From contig NZ_MUFV01000001.1 in assembly GCF_002017875.1 (NCBI RefSeq), positions 2,196,501 through 2,260,500 of the forward strand: a DNA stretch of 64,000 bases. Direction: 5' to 3'. A program made the translations under genes and the position numbers. Origin of the DNA: Deinococcus sp. LM3 (lineage in GTDB: Bacteria; Deinococcota; Deinococci; Deinococcales; Deinococcaceae). Numbering within the stretch: position 1 is the first letter of the stretch; the number at the start of each line of letters is the position of its first letter. Below are positions 29,527-40,517 of this stretch, one piece after another. The notes beneath the pieces are model-generated. The model had not been told where the DNA came from. It searched no databases and saw nothing but the letters and a program-made list of their open reading frames with translations.

Positions 29527-29570
29527 GAGGCGGGGGGCGGGTTCGCAGTGCGCGGGCCGCCCCCCGCCTC
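29527..29570. terminator. Hairpin between ilvE and the convergent GNAT gene
   Basis: A 14-bp perfect stem, GAGGCGGGGGGCGG with its complement, 16-nt loop, directly after repeat copy A and touching the GNAT stop at 29569. Likely a shared terminator. Confidence 0.6.
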
Positions 29571-30393
29571 ATGCCGGCCGGGAGCGGTAGATGGGGGTGA
29601 CGGTCACGGCTTGCAGGCCCAGATCTGTGTCCGCCTGTGTTTCTGCGGGCGTATCGCCCCAGGCCTGCATGACCAGTCGCTGCGCTCCGTGTAGGCGGGC
29701 GGCGTCGCAGGTAGCCCGTAGTAGCGCGTGCCGTAGCGCGGTGTGCCGCAAGTCAGGGTAGATGCCGGGACTGCCGATTGTCAGGGTGTCGCCGTCCAGC
29801 CACGCGCGGCAGATGCCGACGCCCCGACCGGCCCCGTCCAGTGCGATGTGGCCCACGCGGTCGTCGGCCTCGTGGGCGCCCGGAACGATGTCGGCGTCGC
29901 TGACCAGCGTGTGACCCAGCCGGTCGGCGTAGGTGTCCTGCGCTTCCCGCCGGACGGTCAGGTCAGGTGCGTCTGCCAGCGGCAGGATGCGCACCCCCGC
30001 CGGGACAGACGTTTCCGGGGTGGGCAGAGGGCCGCGCCACTCCGTGTACTGCCCCGCCTGCTCCCAGCCGAGCGTCTGTAAGACGTGTCCGGGCAGCAGG
30101 GTGTCGTCCGCGTAGGCACTCAGGGGTGTGCCGGTCGCCGAGGCGGCGCGCAGCAGGGCCGCTGCGACCTCTGCCTGCTGCGGTCCGGGCCGGGCGCCTC
30201 CCAGTACTTCCAGGTCCGCGCGGGGGGTGCGGCGCAGCGCGATCACGCCTGCTCCATCGGCCGCCAGCCACGCGGCTGTGAACTGTGGCAGCAGGGGGCG
30301 CAGATCGTCAGCGCCGCACCCCAGCAGGGCGGCCAGCGCCGGGAGGGCCGCGTCGGGCGAGGTGGCGGGCAGGAGTGTCACAGGGGGCAGCAT
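29569..30393 (-). CDS. GNAT-family N-acetyltransferase (putative)
   Basis: A 274-residue protein whose C-terminal ~110 residues look like a GNAT acyltransferase: GVGICRAWLDGDTLTIGSPG, YPDLRHTALRHALLRATCDA, then LHGAQRLVMQAWGDTPAE and YRSRPA. The N-terminal ~130 residues could be a second, degenerate GNAT-like half, as often seen in paired-domain members. No substrate clue. The ATG at 30393 is chosen because the family-like sequence begins there; no clear -10 or Shine-Dalgarno site is seen. It is divergent from glgB. Confidence 0.7.
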   Translation of the reverse strand: MLPPVTLLPATSPDAALPALAALLGCGADDLRPLLPQFTAAWLAADGAGVIALRRTPRADLEVLGGARPGPQQAEVAAALLRAASATGTPLSAYADDTLLPGHVLQTLGWEQAGQYTEWRGPLPTPETSVPAGVRILPLADAPDLTVRREAQDTYADRLGHTLVSDADIVPGAHEADDRVGHIALDGAGRGVGICRAWLDGDTLTIGSPGIYPDLRHTALRHALLRATCDAARLHGAQRLVMQAWGDTPAETQADTDLGLQAVTVTPIYRSRPA

Positions 30394-30509
30394 ACGTGGC
30401 AGGTTCCGCCTCTCACGGCGCACATGCCGCCCCGGCACTCTCTGACCGTTTCTTCATGTTCGCCGTGTGGGCGGCGTGTGTGGCGTGGGGCGCGGCTACA
30501 CTCGTGGGC

Positions 30510-32393
<1,884 letters not shown>

Positions 32394-32400
32394 TGCGGCG

Positions 32401-32700
32401 GTGACGCCGTCTCCCTCTGCTCCTGACCGTCCGGGTTCCGGGCGGCCCGCCCCGGACGCCCTGACCGCCGCGAGCCTCGTGCTGCTGGCGGTCCTGGCGG
32501 GGCTGCTGCTGTGGCCGCTGATCAGCGGCGGCCCGGCGCCCAGCGCCTTCCTGATCGCCGGTCTGCTGGTGGTGCGGCTGGGCATTCAGTTTCTGCGTGC
32601 CCGGCGGGACGAGCGGCTGCGGCGGCCGGCGGGCTGGGCGCTGGACATTCTGCTGATCGCGCTGATCTTCTACTCGGCCAGTACCCAGCCGCCCGCCTGA
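32401..32700 (+). CDS. Small membrane protein of unknown function
   Basis: 99 residues starting with GTG, 7 nt after glgB. The first ~20 residues are Pro-rich and polar, then hydrophobic segments at about 21-42 (LTAASLVLLAVLAGLLLWPL), 49-65 (FLIAGLLVVRLGIQFL) and 80-94 (ALDILLIALIFYS), separated by a basic loop (RARRDERLRRP). No family is recognised. It may be cotranscribed with glgB; alternatively TTTAAT overlapping the glgB stop serves as a -10. The TGA stop abuts repeat copy B. Confidence 0.7.
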   Translation: MTPSPSAPDRPGSGRPAPDALTAASLVLLAVLAGLLLWPLISGGPAPSAFLIAGLLVVRLGIQFLRARRDERLRRPAGWALDILLIALIFYSASTQPPA

Positions 32701-32855
32701 TACGGACTCCGACTGAACGGCTTACAAGGCTGTTCAATCCGAGCGGATGCGACTCGTAGAGCTGCCCCGCAGAGTGGGAGAGAAACGCCCCTCCGGACGT
32801 GGGGCTGGCAAACCGGTGAAGTTCCGGATTGTCAGCGAAACAGACGGAATCCGTA
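32701..32855 (+). repeat. TIR-bounded dispersed repeat, copy B
   Basis: Starts TACGGACTCCG right after a TGA stop and ends CGGAATCCGTA. At 155 bp it carries an insertion relative to copies A, C and F (GGATGCGACTCGTAGAGCTG in place of GAAGCGAG), shared with copy D. The stems are less well paired than in the other copies. It lies between the small membrane gene and apbE. Confidence 0.85.
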
Positions 32856-32879
32856 CGAGTGCGGGGGTGCCGGTGCGCT

Positions 32880-32916
32880 ACCCCCAGCGGTCTCGCGATG
32901 GGGGGGGCTGTTTTTT
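32880..32916 (+). terminator. Probable terminator upstream of apbE
   Basis: CCCCC (32881-32885) can pair with the G-run at 32900-32907, followed by CTG and TTTTTT. It would end the glgB/membrane-protein transcript, or one from repeat copy B. Confidence 0.5.
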
Positions 32917-32944
32917 CAACCCGGTTCAACATTTTTCAGGCAGA

Positions 32945-33985
32945 ATGACCGGCGTGATCCTGACAACGCTGCTGAACGCCGTGCGACCCACGCACCGGCT
33001 GCACAGCACTGACGAACGCCTGCTGGGCACCGAGGTCGAGGTGCAGGTCGTGGCGCGCACCCGCGCCCACGCCGAACACGCCGAACACGCCGCCCTGACC
33101 GAGATAGGGCGCCTGAACCGCGTTTTCGATCCGTCCGATCCCGGCAGCGAACTGCGCCGCTGGCAGGCCCAGGCCGGCGCGCACGTCCCCCTGAGCCTGG
33201 ATCTGCTGCGCGTCCTGCGGCTCGCGGATCACTGGCGCACCCTGAGCGGCGGGGCGCTTCATCCCGGCACGGACGCCTTCGGCCTGCTGTGGCGGCAGGC
33301 GGGCGCCACCGGGCAGGAGCCCGCGCCGGGCACGCTGGCGCGGCAGGCCAGCGCCCTGCGCGCCGAACCGTGGACCCTGCACGCCGACGGCAGCGCCACC
33401 CTGCACGCCCGTTACCCCTTGAGTCTGCACGCCGTCGCCAGGGGGTACATCGTGGACTGCGCCGCCACGGTCGCCTCCCGCTGCCCAGGCGTGCGCAGCG
33501 TCCTCGTGAACGCGGCCGGGAACCTGCGTGTCATCGGCGGGCCGGGCGTGCAGGTTCCCGTTGCGGACCCCTTCACTGTCCGGGACAACGCGCCACCCCT
33601 CGCGCAGGTGCGGGTGCGGGGTGCGGCGCTGGCCAGCGGCGGATGCCCGCACCGGGGGTATCAGGTGGGGGACCGCCGGTACTCGCACGTGATCGACCCG
33701 CGCACCGGCGCGCCCGTGCAGGCCGCGCCGCGCGTGACGGTGACCGCGCCGGAATGCGCCGCGGCCCACGCGCTGGCGACCGCGCTGAACGTCATGAGCC
33801 CGGTGGCGGCGCTGGCCCTGGTCAACGACCTTCCGGGCTGCGAGGCCCTGATCGTGACCGCCGACGGACAGCGGCTGAGCAGCGCCTGCTGGCGCGCCCA
33901 GCCGCGCCGCGCCGCCATGGGTGGTCTGATACGGACTCCGATTGAATGGGCTGCAAAGACCGTTCAATCCGAGCGAAGCGAGTAG
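32945..33985 (+). CDS. apbE: FAD:protein FMN transferase (ApbE family)
   Basis: 346 residues. ApbE proteins attach FMN covalently to Thr or Ser of partner flavoproteins using FAD and Mg2+. Signatures are GTEVEVQVVARTR, RLNRVFDPSDPGSELRRWQ, ARGYIVDCAATVA, LVNAAGNLRVIGG and the strongly conserved YSHVIDPRTGAPVQ. There is no clear lipobox, so it may be cytoplasmic. Start: ATG at 32945, with a GTG at 32954 as alternative. The last ~19 residues (from IRTPIEWAAKTVQSERSE) are encoded inside repeat copy C, which also supplies the TAG stop. No obvious FMN-acceptor partner is adjacent. Confidence 0.86.
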   Translation: MTGVILTTLLNAVRPTHRLHSTDERLLGTEVEVQVVARTRAHAEHAEHAALTEIGRLNRVFDPSDPGSELRRWQAQAGAHVPLSLDLLRVLRLADHWRTLSGGALHPGTDAFGLLWRQAGATGQEPAPGTLARQASALRAEPWTLHADGSATLHARYPLSLHAVARGYIVDCAATVASRCPGVRSVLVNAAGNLRVIGGPGVQVPVADPFTVRDNAPPLAQVRVRGAALASGGCPHRGYQVGDRRYSHVIDPRTGAPVQAAPRVTVTAPECAAAHALATALNVMSPVAALALVNDLPGCEALIVTADGQRLSSACWRAQPRRAAMGGLIRTPIEWAAKTVQSERSE

Positions 33986-34063
33986 GAGAAAAACGGGTTC
34001 CGGGCGTGGAGCTGGCAGATCGGTGGTGTTCCGATCTGTCAGCGAAACAGACGGCAGTCCGTA
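33930..34063 (+). repeat. TIR-bounded dispersed repeat, copy C (overlaps the end of apbE)
   Basis: Starts TACGGACTCCG and ends CGGCAGTCCGTA. The first stem is GATTGAATGG/CCGTTCAATC and the second CAGATCGG/CCGATCTG. The second stem differs from CAACCCGG/CCGGGTTG of copies A and D at matched positions on both arms, so pairing is preserved. The element begins inside the apbE reading frame. Confidence 0.87.
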
Positions 34064-34147
34064 TGATTCCCGCGTTCCGCTGAAGCCGCGCGGGCGCCGT
34101 GATCCAGCTTCCCGTTCCGGCGCGGCGCGGCGCGTATCGTTGCCCGC

Positions 34148-34936
34148 ATGACCGTTGCCACGAAGACCTACACGCCCGCCGAAGTCACCGCGTTCTACGA
34201 CGCGCACCGCACCGTCCGTCAGTACCGTACCCACGCGGACGGCTCGCCGCTGCCCCTTCCGGCCGATCACCTGGAAGCCATCCTGCACGCCACGCAGCGC
34301 GCCCCGACCGACGCGACCGCGCAGCTGTATTCCCTGATCCGCATCACCCGCCCGGAGGGGCGCGCCCGCCTCGCGGAACTGACCACCAACGCGCACATCG
34401 CCACGGCCAGCGAGGCGTTCGTTGTGTGCGCCGACGTGCGCCGCGTGGAGCGCGTGCTGGAAGTCAGCGGCCGGCAGGCCGGGCAGTGGCCCGCCATCGC
34501 CGTGCACTTCGGGATCGGGGACGCTGTCATGGCCGGCACCAACCTCCTGACCGCTGCCGAGATGCTGGGCTACCAGGGCTGCTGGATCGGGGGCGTCCTG
34601 AACGGCCTGGACGCCATCATCGATGAACTGGGCCTCCCGCAGGGCGTGCTGCCCTTCGCCGCGCTGACCATCGGCACGCCCGCCGAGAACGCCCCCTACC
34701 GCCCCCGCGTGCCGCGCCCGCTGGTCATTCACACCGACACGTACCACGACGGCAGCGACGACGAAATTCGCGAGGCGGTGCAGGTCATGAACCCCATCGC
34801 GGCGCGCGGCGATCAGCCCGGCGACTGGGCCCGCCTGCTGACCATGTACTTCGGCCAGGGCGGCGGCATGGAAGCCCGCGAACCCGGCCTGGTCGCCGCC
34901 CTGAAGAAGCAGGGCCTCTGGGCCGGCGCCGAGTAA
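34148..34936 (+). CDS. Nitroreductase-family NAD(P)H oxidoreductase (NfsA-like)
   Basis: A 262-residue FMN enzyme of the NfsA/FRP type. The N-terminal half binds FMN: HRTVRQYRTHADGSPLP, ILHATQRAPTDATAQLYSLI. It continues with AGTNLLTAAEMLGYQGCWIG and FAALTIGTPAENAPYRPRVP; the C-terminal excursion (MNPIAARGDQPGDWARLLTM) is usual for this subgroup. Substrates are likely quinones or nitro compounds. The ATG at 34148 is 7 nt from TATCGT (34135-34140). It sits next to the FMN transferase gene apbE, but nitroreductases bind FMN non-covalently, so no link is claimed. Confidence 0.87.
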   Translation: MTVATKTYTPAEVTAFYDAHRTVRQYRTHADGSPLPLPADHLEAILHATQRAPTDATAQLYSLIRITRPEGRARLAELTTNAHIATASEAFVVCADVRRVERVLEVSGRQAGQWPAIAVHFGIGDAVMAGTNLLTAAEMLGYQGCWIGGVLNGLDAIIDELGLPQGVLPFAALTIGTPAENAPYRPRVPRPLVIHTDTYHDGSDDEIREAVQVMNPIAARGDQPGDWARLLTMYFGQGGGMEAREPGLVAALKKQGLWAGAE

Positions 34937-34960
34937 AACCGCCGCACGAGAGTCACCCGG

Positions 34961-34990
34961 CACCCCGCGCCCGCTGTCCGGCGCGGGGTG
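34961..34990 (+). terminator. Terminator after the nitroreductase gene
   Basis: A perfect 10-bp stem, CACCCCGCGC with GCGCGGGGTG, and a 10-nt loop, 24 nt after the stop. The following bases TCTACT form only a weak T-tract. Confidence 0.65.
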
Positions 34991-35106
34991 TCTACTGCGC
35001 CGCAAATCCGGCAACCCTGCCGGGCGCGCCCACTGACCGGGCGTCCGCTCACCTGCCTGCCTCTGCCCGGCCCCAACCGGGCGCGGCGCTCCGTACAATG
35101 CGCAAC

Positions 35107-36321
35107 GTGAGCCAACCCAACCCCGATGCCCCCGGCGAGCCCGCTGCGGCGCCCGTGAAGTACGACCTGACCACCCTGGCCGCCCGCGCGGGCGAGGAGG
35201 CCCGCCCGAACCGCGCGGCCGCGCTGGTGGAACCCATCTACCAGAGCACCGTGTACGCCTTCGCGGACCTGGACGACCTGGACCGCGCCATGAGCGGCGA
35301 GGACCCCGCCAGCTTCTACTACCGCAACGGCACCCCGAACGCCGCGACCCTGGAACGCGCCCTGGCGACCCTGGAAGGCACCGGGGCCGCGCTGGTGGCC
35401 GCGAGTGGCATGGCGGCCATCAGCGCCGCGCTGCTGGGCGTGCTGAAGGCCGGGGATCACGTGATCACGGACGCCCGCGTGTACGGCGTGACGTACGCGC
35501 TGCTGGCCGAGGAGTTCCCCCGCCTGGGCATCGAGGTGTCGTTCGTGGACGCCTGCGACCTGAACGAGGTCGAGGACGCCTTCCGGCCGAACACCCGCGT
35601 GGTGCACGTGGAGAGCCTCACCAACCCGCTGCTGACCGTGCCGGACGTGCCCGCGCTGGCCCGCCTGGCGCATGAACGCGGCGCGCTGCTGAGTGTGGAC
35701 AACACCTTCGCCAGTCCCGCCGTGTTCCGCCCCGCCGAGCACGACGCGGACCTCGTGACGCACTCGGTCAGCAAGTACCTCAGCGGGCACTCCTCGGCGT
35801 TCGGGGGCGTGCTGTGCGCCTCGCCGGAACTGGTCGCGCTGGCCCGCACGCGCCTGCTGCGCCTGGGCGGCACGATCAGCGCCTTCGACGCCTGGATGAC
35901 CATGCAGGGACTCAAGACCCTGGGCCTGCGGATGCGCGCCCACAGCGGCAACGCGCAGGCGGTCGCGGACGTGCTGGTCAACCACCCGCGCGTGAAGGCC
36001 GTGTACCACCCCGGCCTCAGCGACCACCCGCAGTTCCACCTCGCCATGGACCTGTTCCCGCAGGGCTTCGGCGGGATGCTGAGTGCCGACATCGAGGACG
36101 CGCCCCGCTTCGTCAGGGCCCTGGCTGGCCGCATTCCGCTCGCGCCGTCCCTGGCCGACGTGATCACCACGCTGTCCTGGCCGTGGGGCACCTCGCACCG
36201 CCCGCTGCCGGAACCCGAACGCCGACGCCTGGGCATCACACCGAACCTGCTGCGCCTGAGCATCGGCATCGAGGACATCGGCGACCTGCTGGGCGACTTC
36301 GAGGCCGCGCTGGACGCGTAA
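35107..36321 (+). CDS. Cys/Met-metabolism PLP enzyme (cystathionine gamma-synthase/lyase or O-acetylhomoserine sulfhydrylase type)
   Basis: A 404-residue trans-sulfuration-family enzyme. The PLP lysine is K223 in THSVSKYLSGHSSAFGG. Other signatures are YQSTVYAFADLDDL, FYYRNGTPNAATLERALATL, LVAASGMAAISAALLGVLK, VVHVESLTNPLLTVPD and LLSVDNTFASP. The substrate (cystathionine, homocysteine, methionine or O-acylhomoserine) cannot be fixed by eye. The GTG at 35107 lies 7 nt from TACAAT (35094-35099); the upstream ATG at 35098 overlaps that -10 and is unlikely. Its TAA stop abuts repeat copy D. Confidence 0.88.
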   Translation: MSQPNPDAPGEPAAAPVKYDLTTLAARAGEEARPNRAAALVEPIYQSTVYAFADLDDLDRAMSGEDPASFYYRNGTPNAATLERALATLEGTGAALVAASGMAAISAALLGVLKAGDHVITDARVYGVTYALLAEEFPRLGIEVSFVDACDLNEVEDAFRPNTRVVHVESLTNPLLTVPDVPALARLAHERGALLSVDNTFASPAVFRPAEHDADLVTHSVSKYLSGHSSAFGGVLCASPELVALARTRLLRLGGTISAFDAWMTMQGLKTLGLRMRAHSGNAQAVADVLVNHPRVKAVYHPGLSDHPQFHLAMDLFPQGFGGMLSADIEDAPRFVRALAGRIPLAPSLADVITTLSWPWGTSHRPLPEPERRRLGITPNLLRLSIGIEDIGDLLGDFEAALDA

Positions 36322-36475
36322 TACGGACTCCGATTGAATGGTTTGCCCAAACCGTTCAATCCGAGCGGATGCGACTCGTAGAGCTGCCCCGCAGAGAAGG
36401 AGAGAAGCGGGTTCCGGGCGTGGAGTTGGCAACCCGGCGGATTTCCGGGTTGTCAACGGAACAGACGGAAGCCGC
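36322..36475 (+). repeat. TIR-bounded dispersed repeat, copy D
   Basis: Starts TACGGACTCCG immediately after a TAA stop. The right end is decayed (CGGAAGCCG rather than CGGAATCCGTA). The first stem is the longest of the family, GATTGAATGGTTTG with CAAACCGTTCAATC (one G-T pair) and a 2-nt loop. It shares the GGATGCGACTCGTAGAGCTG insertion with copy B. Confidence 0.82.
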
Positions 36476-36496
36476 AGAAAACAGCACAGGGGCAGG

Positions 36497-36525
36497 AGGG
36501 GTGTCCTTGGGTGCGGAACACCCCT
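36497..36525 (+). terminator. Hairpin after repeat copy D
   Basis: AGGGGTGT and ACACCCCT pair across a 13-nt loop, between the Cys/Met enzyme and the oxidoreductase gene. No T-run. Confidence 0.45.
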
Positions 36526-36578
36526 AACGTCACCTGCCTCACCGTGCTGGGTTCTCATGAAGGTGCACAGTGGGCCGC

Positions 36579-37583
<1,005 letters not shown>

Positions 37584-37620
37584 GACCGACTCCGATTGAA
37601 TGGGTTGCAAAACCCGTGCA
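37584..37620 (+). repeat. TIR-bounded dispersed repeat, copy E (truncated)
   Basis: Only the first ~37 bp remain: GACCGACTCCG, a slightly mutated left end, then GATTGAATGGGTTGCAAAAC followed by CCGTGCA. The inner part keeps its own stem (GGGTT with AACCC). The rest of the element is missing; a terminator hairpin begins 5 bp later. Confidence 0.75.
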
Positions 37621-37625
37621 TAGGA

Positions 37626-37658
37626 GGGGGGCCGGACGCTCAGCGTGTCCGGCCCCCC
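37626..37658. terminator. Strong hairpin between oxidoreductase and homoisocitrate dehydrogenase genes
   Basis: A 12-bp perfect stem, GGGGGGCCGGAC with GTCCGGCCCCCC, followed rightward by TTCTCGTTG. The flanking genes converge, so it can serve both. Confidence 0.75.
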
Positions 37659-37660
37659 TT

Positions 37661-37692
37661 CTCGTTGTGCTGCGTTCTCGTTGCGCTGCGTT
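37661..37692. repeat. 16-bp tandem duplication beside the terminator
   Basis: CTCGTTGTGCTGCGTT (37661-37676) is followed at once by CTCGTTGCGCTGCGTT (37677-37692), one mismatch. It touches the stop codon of the leftward dehydrogenase gene. Confidence 0.7.
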
Positions 37693-38693
37693 TACGCCAG
37701 CGCGGCGATGACGGCGTTCGTGAATTCCTCGGTGCCGGCGGTGCCGCCGAGGTCGCGGGTGCGCGGCCCCTCGATCATGACCTTGTTCACGGCGTTGTCG
37801 ATGCGGCGGGCCGTTTCGTGGTCACCGATGTGGTCGAGCATCAGCACGGCGGCCAGGATGGTCGCGGTGGGGTTGCTGATGCCCTGCCCGGCGATGTCCG
37901 GGGCGCTGCCGTGCACGGACTCGAAGATGCCGAACTTGTCGCCCACGTTGCCGCTGGCGGCGATGCCCAGACCGCCGACCAGTCCGGCGGCGAGGTCCGA
38001 GAGGATGTCGCCGAACATGTTGGTCATGACCATCACGTCGAACTGCTGGGGGTTGCGGACCAGCTGCATGGCGGCGTTATCCACGATCATGGTGCTGGTG
38101 TTCAGGCCATCCACGGTCGCGGCGTGGTCGAGGATGGTGTTCAGGAACAGGCCCTGCGTGACGGGCAGCACGTTGGCCTTGTGCACGACCGTCAGGCGCT
38201 TGTCGCGCTTCATGGCGAGGTCGGCGGCGAACTTGCCGATGCGCTCGCTGGCGTCCTTGGTGATGACCGTGTCGGCGATGGCGGTGTCGCCGTAGCGGCG
38301 TTCCTGTTCCACGTACAGACCCTGGGTGTTCTCACGGACGATCACGAGGTCGACGTTCTCGTACGCGCCGGGCACGGGGCGGGTCTTGGTGGGGCGCACG
38401 TTGGCGTACAGGCCGTACTTCTGGCGCAGGTGGCGGATCGCACCGGAGAACCCGGCGGGTTTCTGGCCGGTGGGGCTGGTGGCCGCGCCGAACAGGGTGG
38501 CGTGCGTGTTCTCCACGGCGTCGTAGGTGGCCTGCGGGGTGCTGGTGCCGTGGTCGAGGAAGTACTCGTACCCGGCCTCGGCGTGAACGTACTCGGCGCT
38601 GAAGCCGGCGGCGTCCAGCACGCGGCGGGTCGCGGGAATGACTTCGTGGCCGATGCCGTCGCCTTCAATTAAACAGATGCGGTAAGTCGCCAT
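37692..38693 (-). CDS. hicdh: Homoisocitrate dehydrogenase (alpha-aminoadipate lysine pathway)
   Basis: A 333-residue beta-decarboxylating dehydrogenase closely resembling Thermus HICDH, which oxidises homoisocitrate to 2-oxoadipate. Shared signatures are YRICLIEGDGIGHEVIPA, LFGAATSPTGQKPAGFSGAI, YANVRPTKTRPVPG, LVIVRENTQGLYVEQERRYG, GDILSDLAAGLVGGLG and FESVHGSAPDIAGQGISNPT. VEQERRY is expected for homoisocitrate rather than 3-isopropylmalate specificity, though dual activity is known in Thermus. The ATG at 38693 is preferred; TAGACT (38703-38708) is 9 nt upstream, implying a leader of only a few bases. Confidence 0.92.
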   Translation of the reverse strand: MATYRICLIEGDGIGHEVIPATRRVLDAAGFSAEYVHAEAGYEYFLDHGTSTPQATYDAVENTHATLFGAATSPTGQKPAGFSGAIRHLRQKYGLYANVRPTKTRPVPGAYENVDLVIVRENTQGLYVEQERRYGDTAIADTVITKDASERIGKFAADLAMKRDKRLTVVHKANVLPVTQGLFLNTILDHAATVDGLNTSTMIVDNAAMQLVRNPQQFDVMVMTNMFGDILSDLAAGLVGGLGIAASGNVGDKFGIFESVHGSAPDIAGQGISNPTATILAAVLMLDHIGDHETARRIDNAVNKVMIEGPRTRDLGGTAGTEEFTNAVIAALA

Positions 38694-38790
38694 AACCTGC
38701 ACAGTCTAATGCACCTTTGTATTCCTCTTCACCCTTACGGGGGTCGTGGCACGTCACCCGCCGCGTGACGCACCCCCTGCTGGAAGCGTT

Positions 38791-39786
38791 TCATCCGGCT
38801 GGGCGCGGGGATTCCGGCGAGGCCATGATCTGCCCGGCCAGCCCGTGGGCCAGCAGCGGCCCCAGCAGGAAGCCCTTGCTGCTCAGGCCGCTCAGCCGCC
38901 ACGAACCGTCGGGTTGCGGCCCGGCGCGCAGCCCGGACAGGCGCGACCCGGTCCAGCGGCCCGTGACCCGCGCGCCCCGCAGCCCGGTCAGCGCCTCACC
39001 CTTGCCCAGCAGCCAGCCCAGCGATCCCAGCGGCAACCTCTCCGGCGCCCAGCTCGGCGCGGGCGTCTCGAAGGTCGCGCCCAGCACCCCGCCCGCCGCT
39101 GCCGGGGCGAGGTACGCGCCGAAACTGACGGGCACGCCGGTCACGGCGCGGTCCAGGGTCAGCAGGGTGCCCATGCGGTGCGTGCCCGCCTCGCCCCGCC
39201 ACGCGCTGCCCACTGAGCCGCCGCAGAAGACCACGGCGTCGGCGTGCAGGGTCTCGGCTGGCAGGGTATCGCCGCCCGCCAGCGTGACCGTGCGCGCCGT
39301 CCAGTCCTGCGCCCGCCCCCGCACGACCCGTGCGCCCGACGCCCCCAGCAGCGCGTCCGCCAGCGCCCCGCCGTCCAGCCAGCCGCCTTCCGGCAGGTGC
39401 AGCGCGTGCGCCCAGCCGGTTGCCAGGGGTGCAGGCGCGTCGGCCAGGGCCAGCCACTCGTGGCGCAGCGCGGCCGGCAGGTTCCGCTCGAAGCGCGCCC
39501 GCGTCCGGTCGTCCGGGATGGGCCGCAGCACGCCCGTCTGCCCGTGCGGCACCGACCAGCCCGCCGCGCCCAGGTCGCGCAGCAGCGCCCAGGTGAAGGC
39601 CATGCCCTCCAGCGCCCGCGCGTCCACGCCGCCCGACTGCCCGCGCACCGGGTTCACCAGCGCACTCGGCACCCGGCTGGCCGCGTGCTGCGCGGCGTCC
39701 ACGACCGTCACCTGCGCCCCGCCCCGTGCCAGGAAGTACGCCACCGACGCCCCCGCGATCCCCGCCCCGATCACGACGACGTGCAT
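38791..39786 (-). CDS. mnmC: FAD-dependent cmnm5(s2)U34 oxidoreductase, MnmC C-terminal-domain type
   Basis: A 331-residue DAO-family flavoprotein. FAD-binding VVVIGAGIAGASVAYFLARG opens the protein; ALVNPVRG and LLTLDRAVTGVP resemble the MnmC oxidoreductase domain, and the end reads SGLSSKGFLLGPLLAHGLAG. This domain removes the carboxymethyl group from cmnm5U34 in tRNA. In E. coli it is fused to the methyltransferase; here it is a separate gene whose ATG overlaps the mnmD stop (ATGA). The pairing strongly supports the assignment. The frame is open upstream inside mnmD, but the Rossmann motif sets the start. Confidence 0.83.
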   Translation of the reverse strand: MHVVVIGAGIAGASVAYFLARGGAQVTVVDAAQHAASRVPSALVNPVRGQSGGVDARALEGMAFTWALLRDLGAAGWSVPHGQTGVLRPIPDDRTRARFERNLPAALRHEWLALADAPAPLATGWAHALHLPEGGWLDGGALADALLGASGARVVRGRAQDWTARTVTLAGGDTLPAETLHADAVVFCGGSVGSAWRGEAGTHRMGTLLTLDRAVTGVPVSFGAYLAPAAAGGVLGATFETPAPSWAPERLPLGSLGWLLGKGEALTGLRGARVTGRWTGSRLSGLRAGPQPDGSWRLSGLSSKGFLLGPLLAHGLAGQIMASPESPRPAG

Positions 39787-40517
39787 CAGCCCTCCCGCAC
39801 GGCGCGCAGGCACTCGCGTTTGCCGGGCGCGCCGGGGCGGCGTTCCACGCGCAGCCCGGCCGCCTCCAGCGCGCGGCGCACGTGCCCGGCGGCGCTGTAC
39901 GTGCCCAGCACCCCGCCCGGCGCGAGCGTGCCCGCCACCCGCGCCACGAACTCCGGCGTCCAGACCTCCGGGTTGCGGGACGGCGAGAATCCGTCCAGGT
40001 ACAGCGCGCTGGCCCAGGCGTCCGGCAGCGCGGCGGTCAGCACGTCCGCGAAGGTGACGGTCACGCTCACGCCGCCCGCCTGCACCTGGAGTTCCTGCGG
40101 CAGGTCCTGCGGGCTCAGTCCCGCCTCCGGCCACGCCGCGAGCAGCGCCTCCCAGACCGGGTGCGCCGCGCCCTGCCCGCCGTTTCCTACCTCGCGCAGC
40201 AGGTCGCGGGGGGCCGGGTCGAACTCGAAGGCGTGGTAGGCCAGGGCCGCGCCGCGCGCCGCCGCGTCCGCCACGGTCGCGCGGAAGTTCACGCCCAGCC
40301 CGAACCCCACCTCCAGCACGCGCGGGGCCGGGTGAACGTGCGTGCCCGTGCCCTCCAGAAAGACATGCCGCGCCTGCGCCGCCGCGCCGTGCCGCGACCC
40401 GTATGCCTCGCCGAAGCGGGTGTTGTGCGCCGTGCGCGACCCGTCCGGCGTGAGCAGAATCCCGCCGGGCGCGGCGTCAGGCAGGGCTGGAAGGGGAGAG
40501 GCGTCGTCCGGCATCAC
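39786..40517 (-). CDS. mnmD: tRNA 5-aminomethyl-2-thiouridine methyltransferase, MnmD
   Basis: A 243-residue SAM methyltransferase that turns nm5(s2)U34 into mnm5(s2)U34. Signatures are TAHNTRFGEAYGSRHGAAAQ, VFLEGTG, VLEVGFGLGVNFRATV, ASALYLDGFSPSRNPEVWTP and GTYSAAGHVRRALEAAG, ending in a short Arg-rich GKRECLRA. The GTG at 40517 or ATG at 40514 is the start; TATCGT (minus strand, 40523-40528) lies 5-8 nt upstream. Translation is coupled to the downstream oxidoreductase gene. Confidence 0.9.
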   Translation of the reverse strand: MMPDDASPLPALPDAAPGGILLTPDGSRTAHNTRFGEAYGSRHGAAAQARHVFLEGTGTHVHPAPRVLEVGFGLGVNFRATVADAAARGAALAYHAFEFDPAPRDLLREVGNGGQGAAHPVWEALLAAWPEAGLSPQDLPQELQVQAGGVSVTVTFADVLTAALPDAWASALYLDGFSPSRNPEVWTPEFVARVAGTLAPGGVLGTYSAAGHVRRALEAAGLRVERRPGAPGKRECLRAVREG

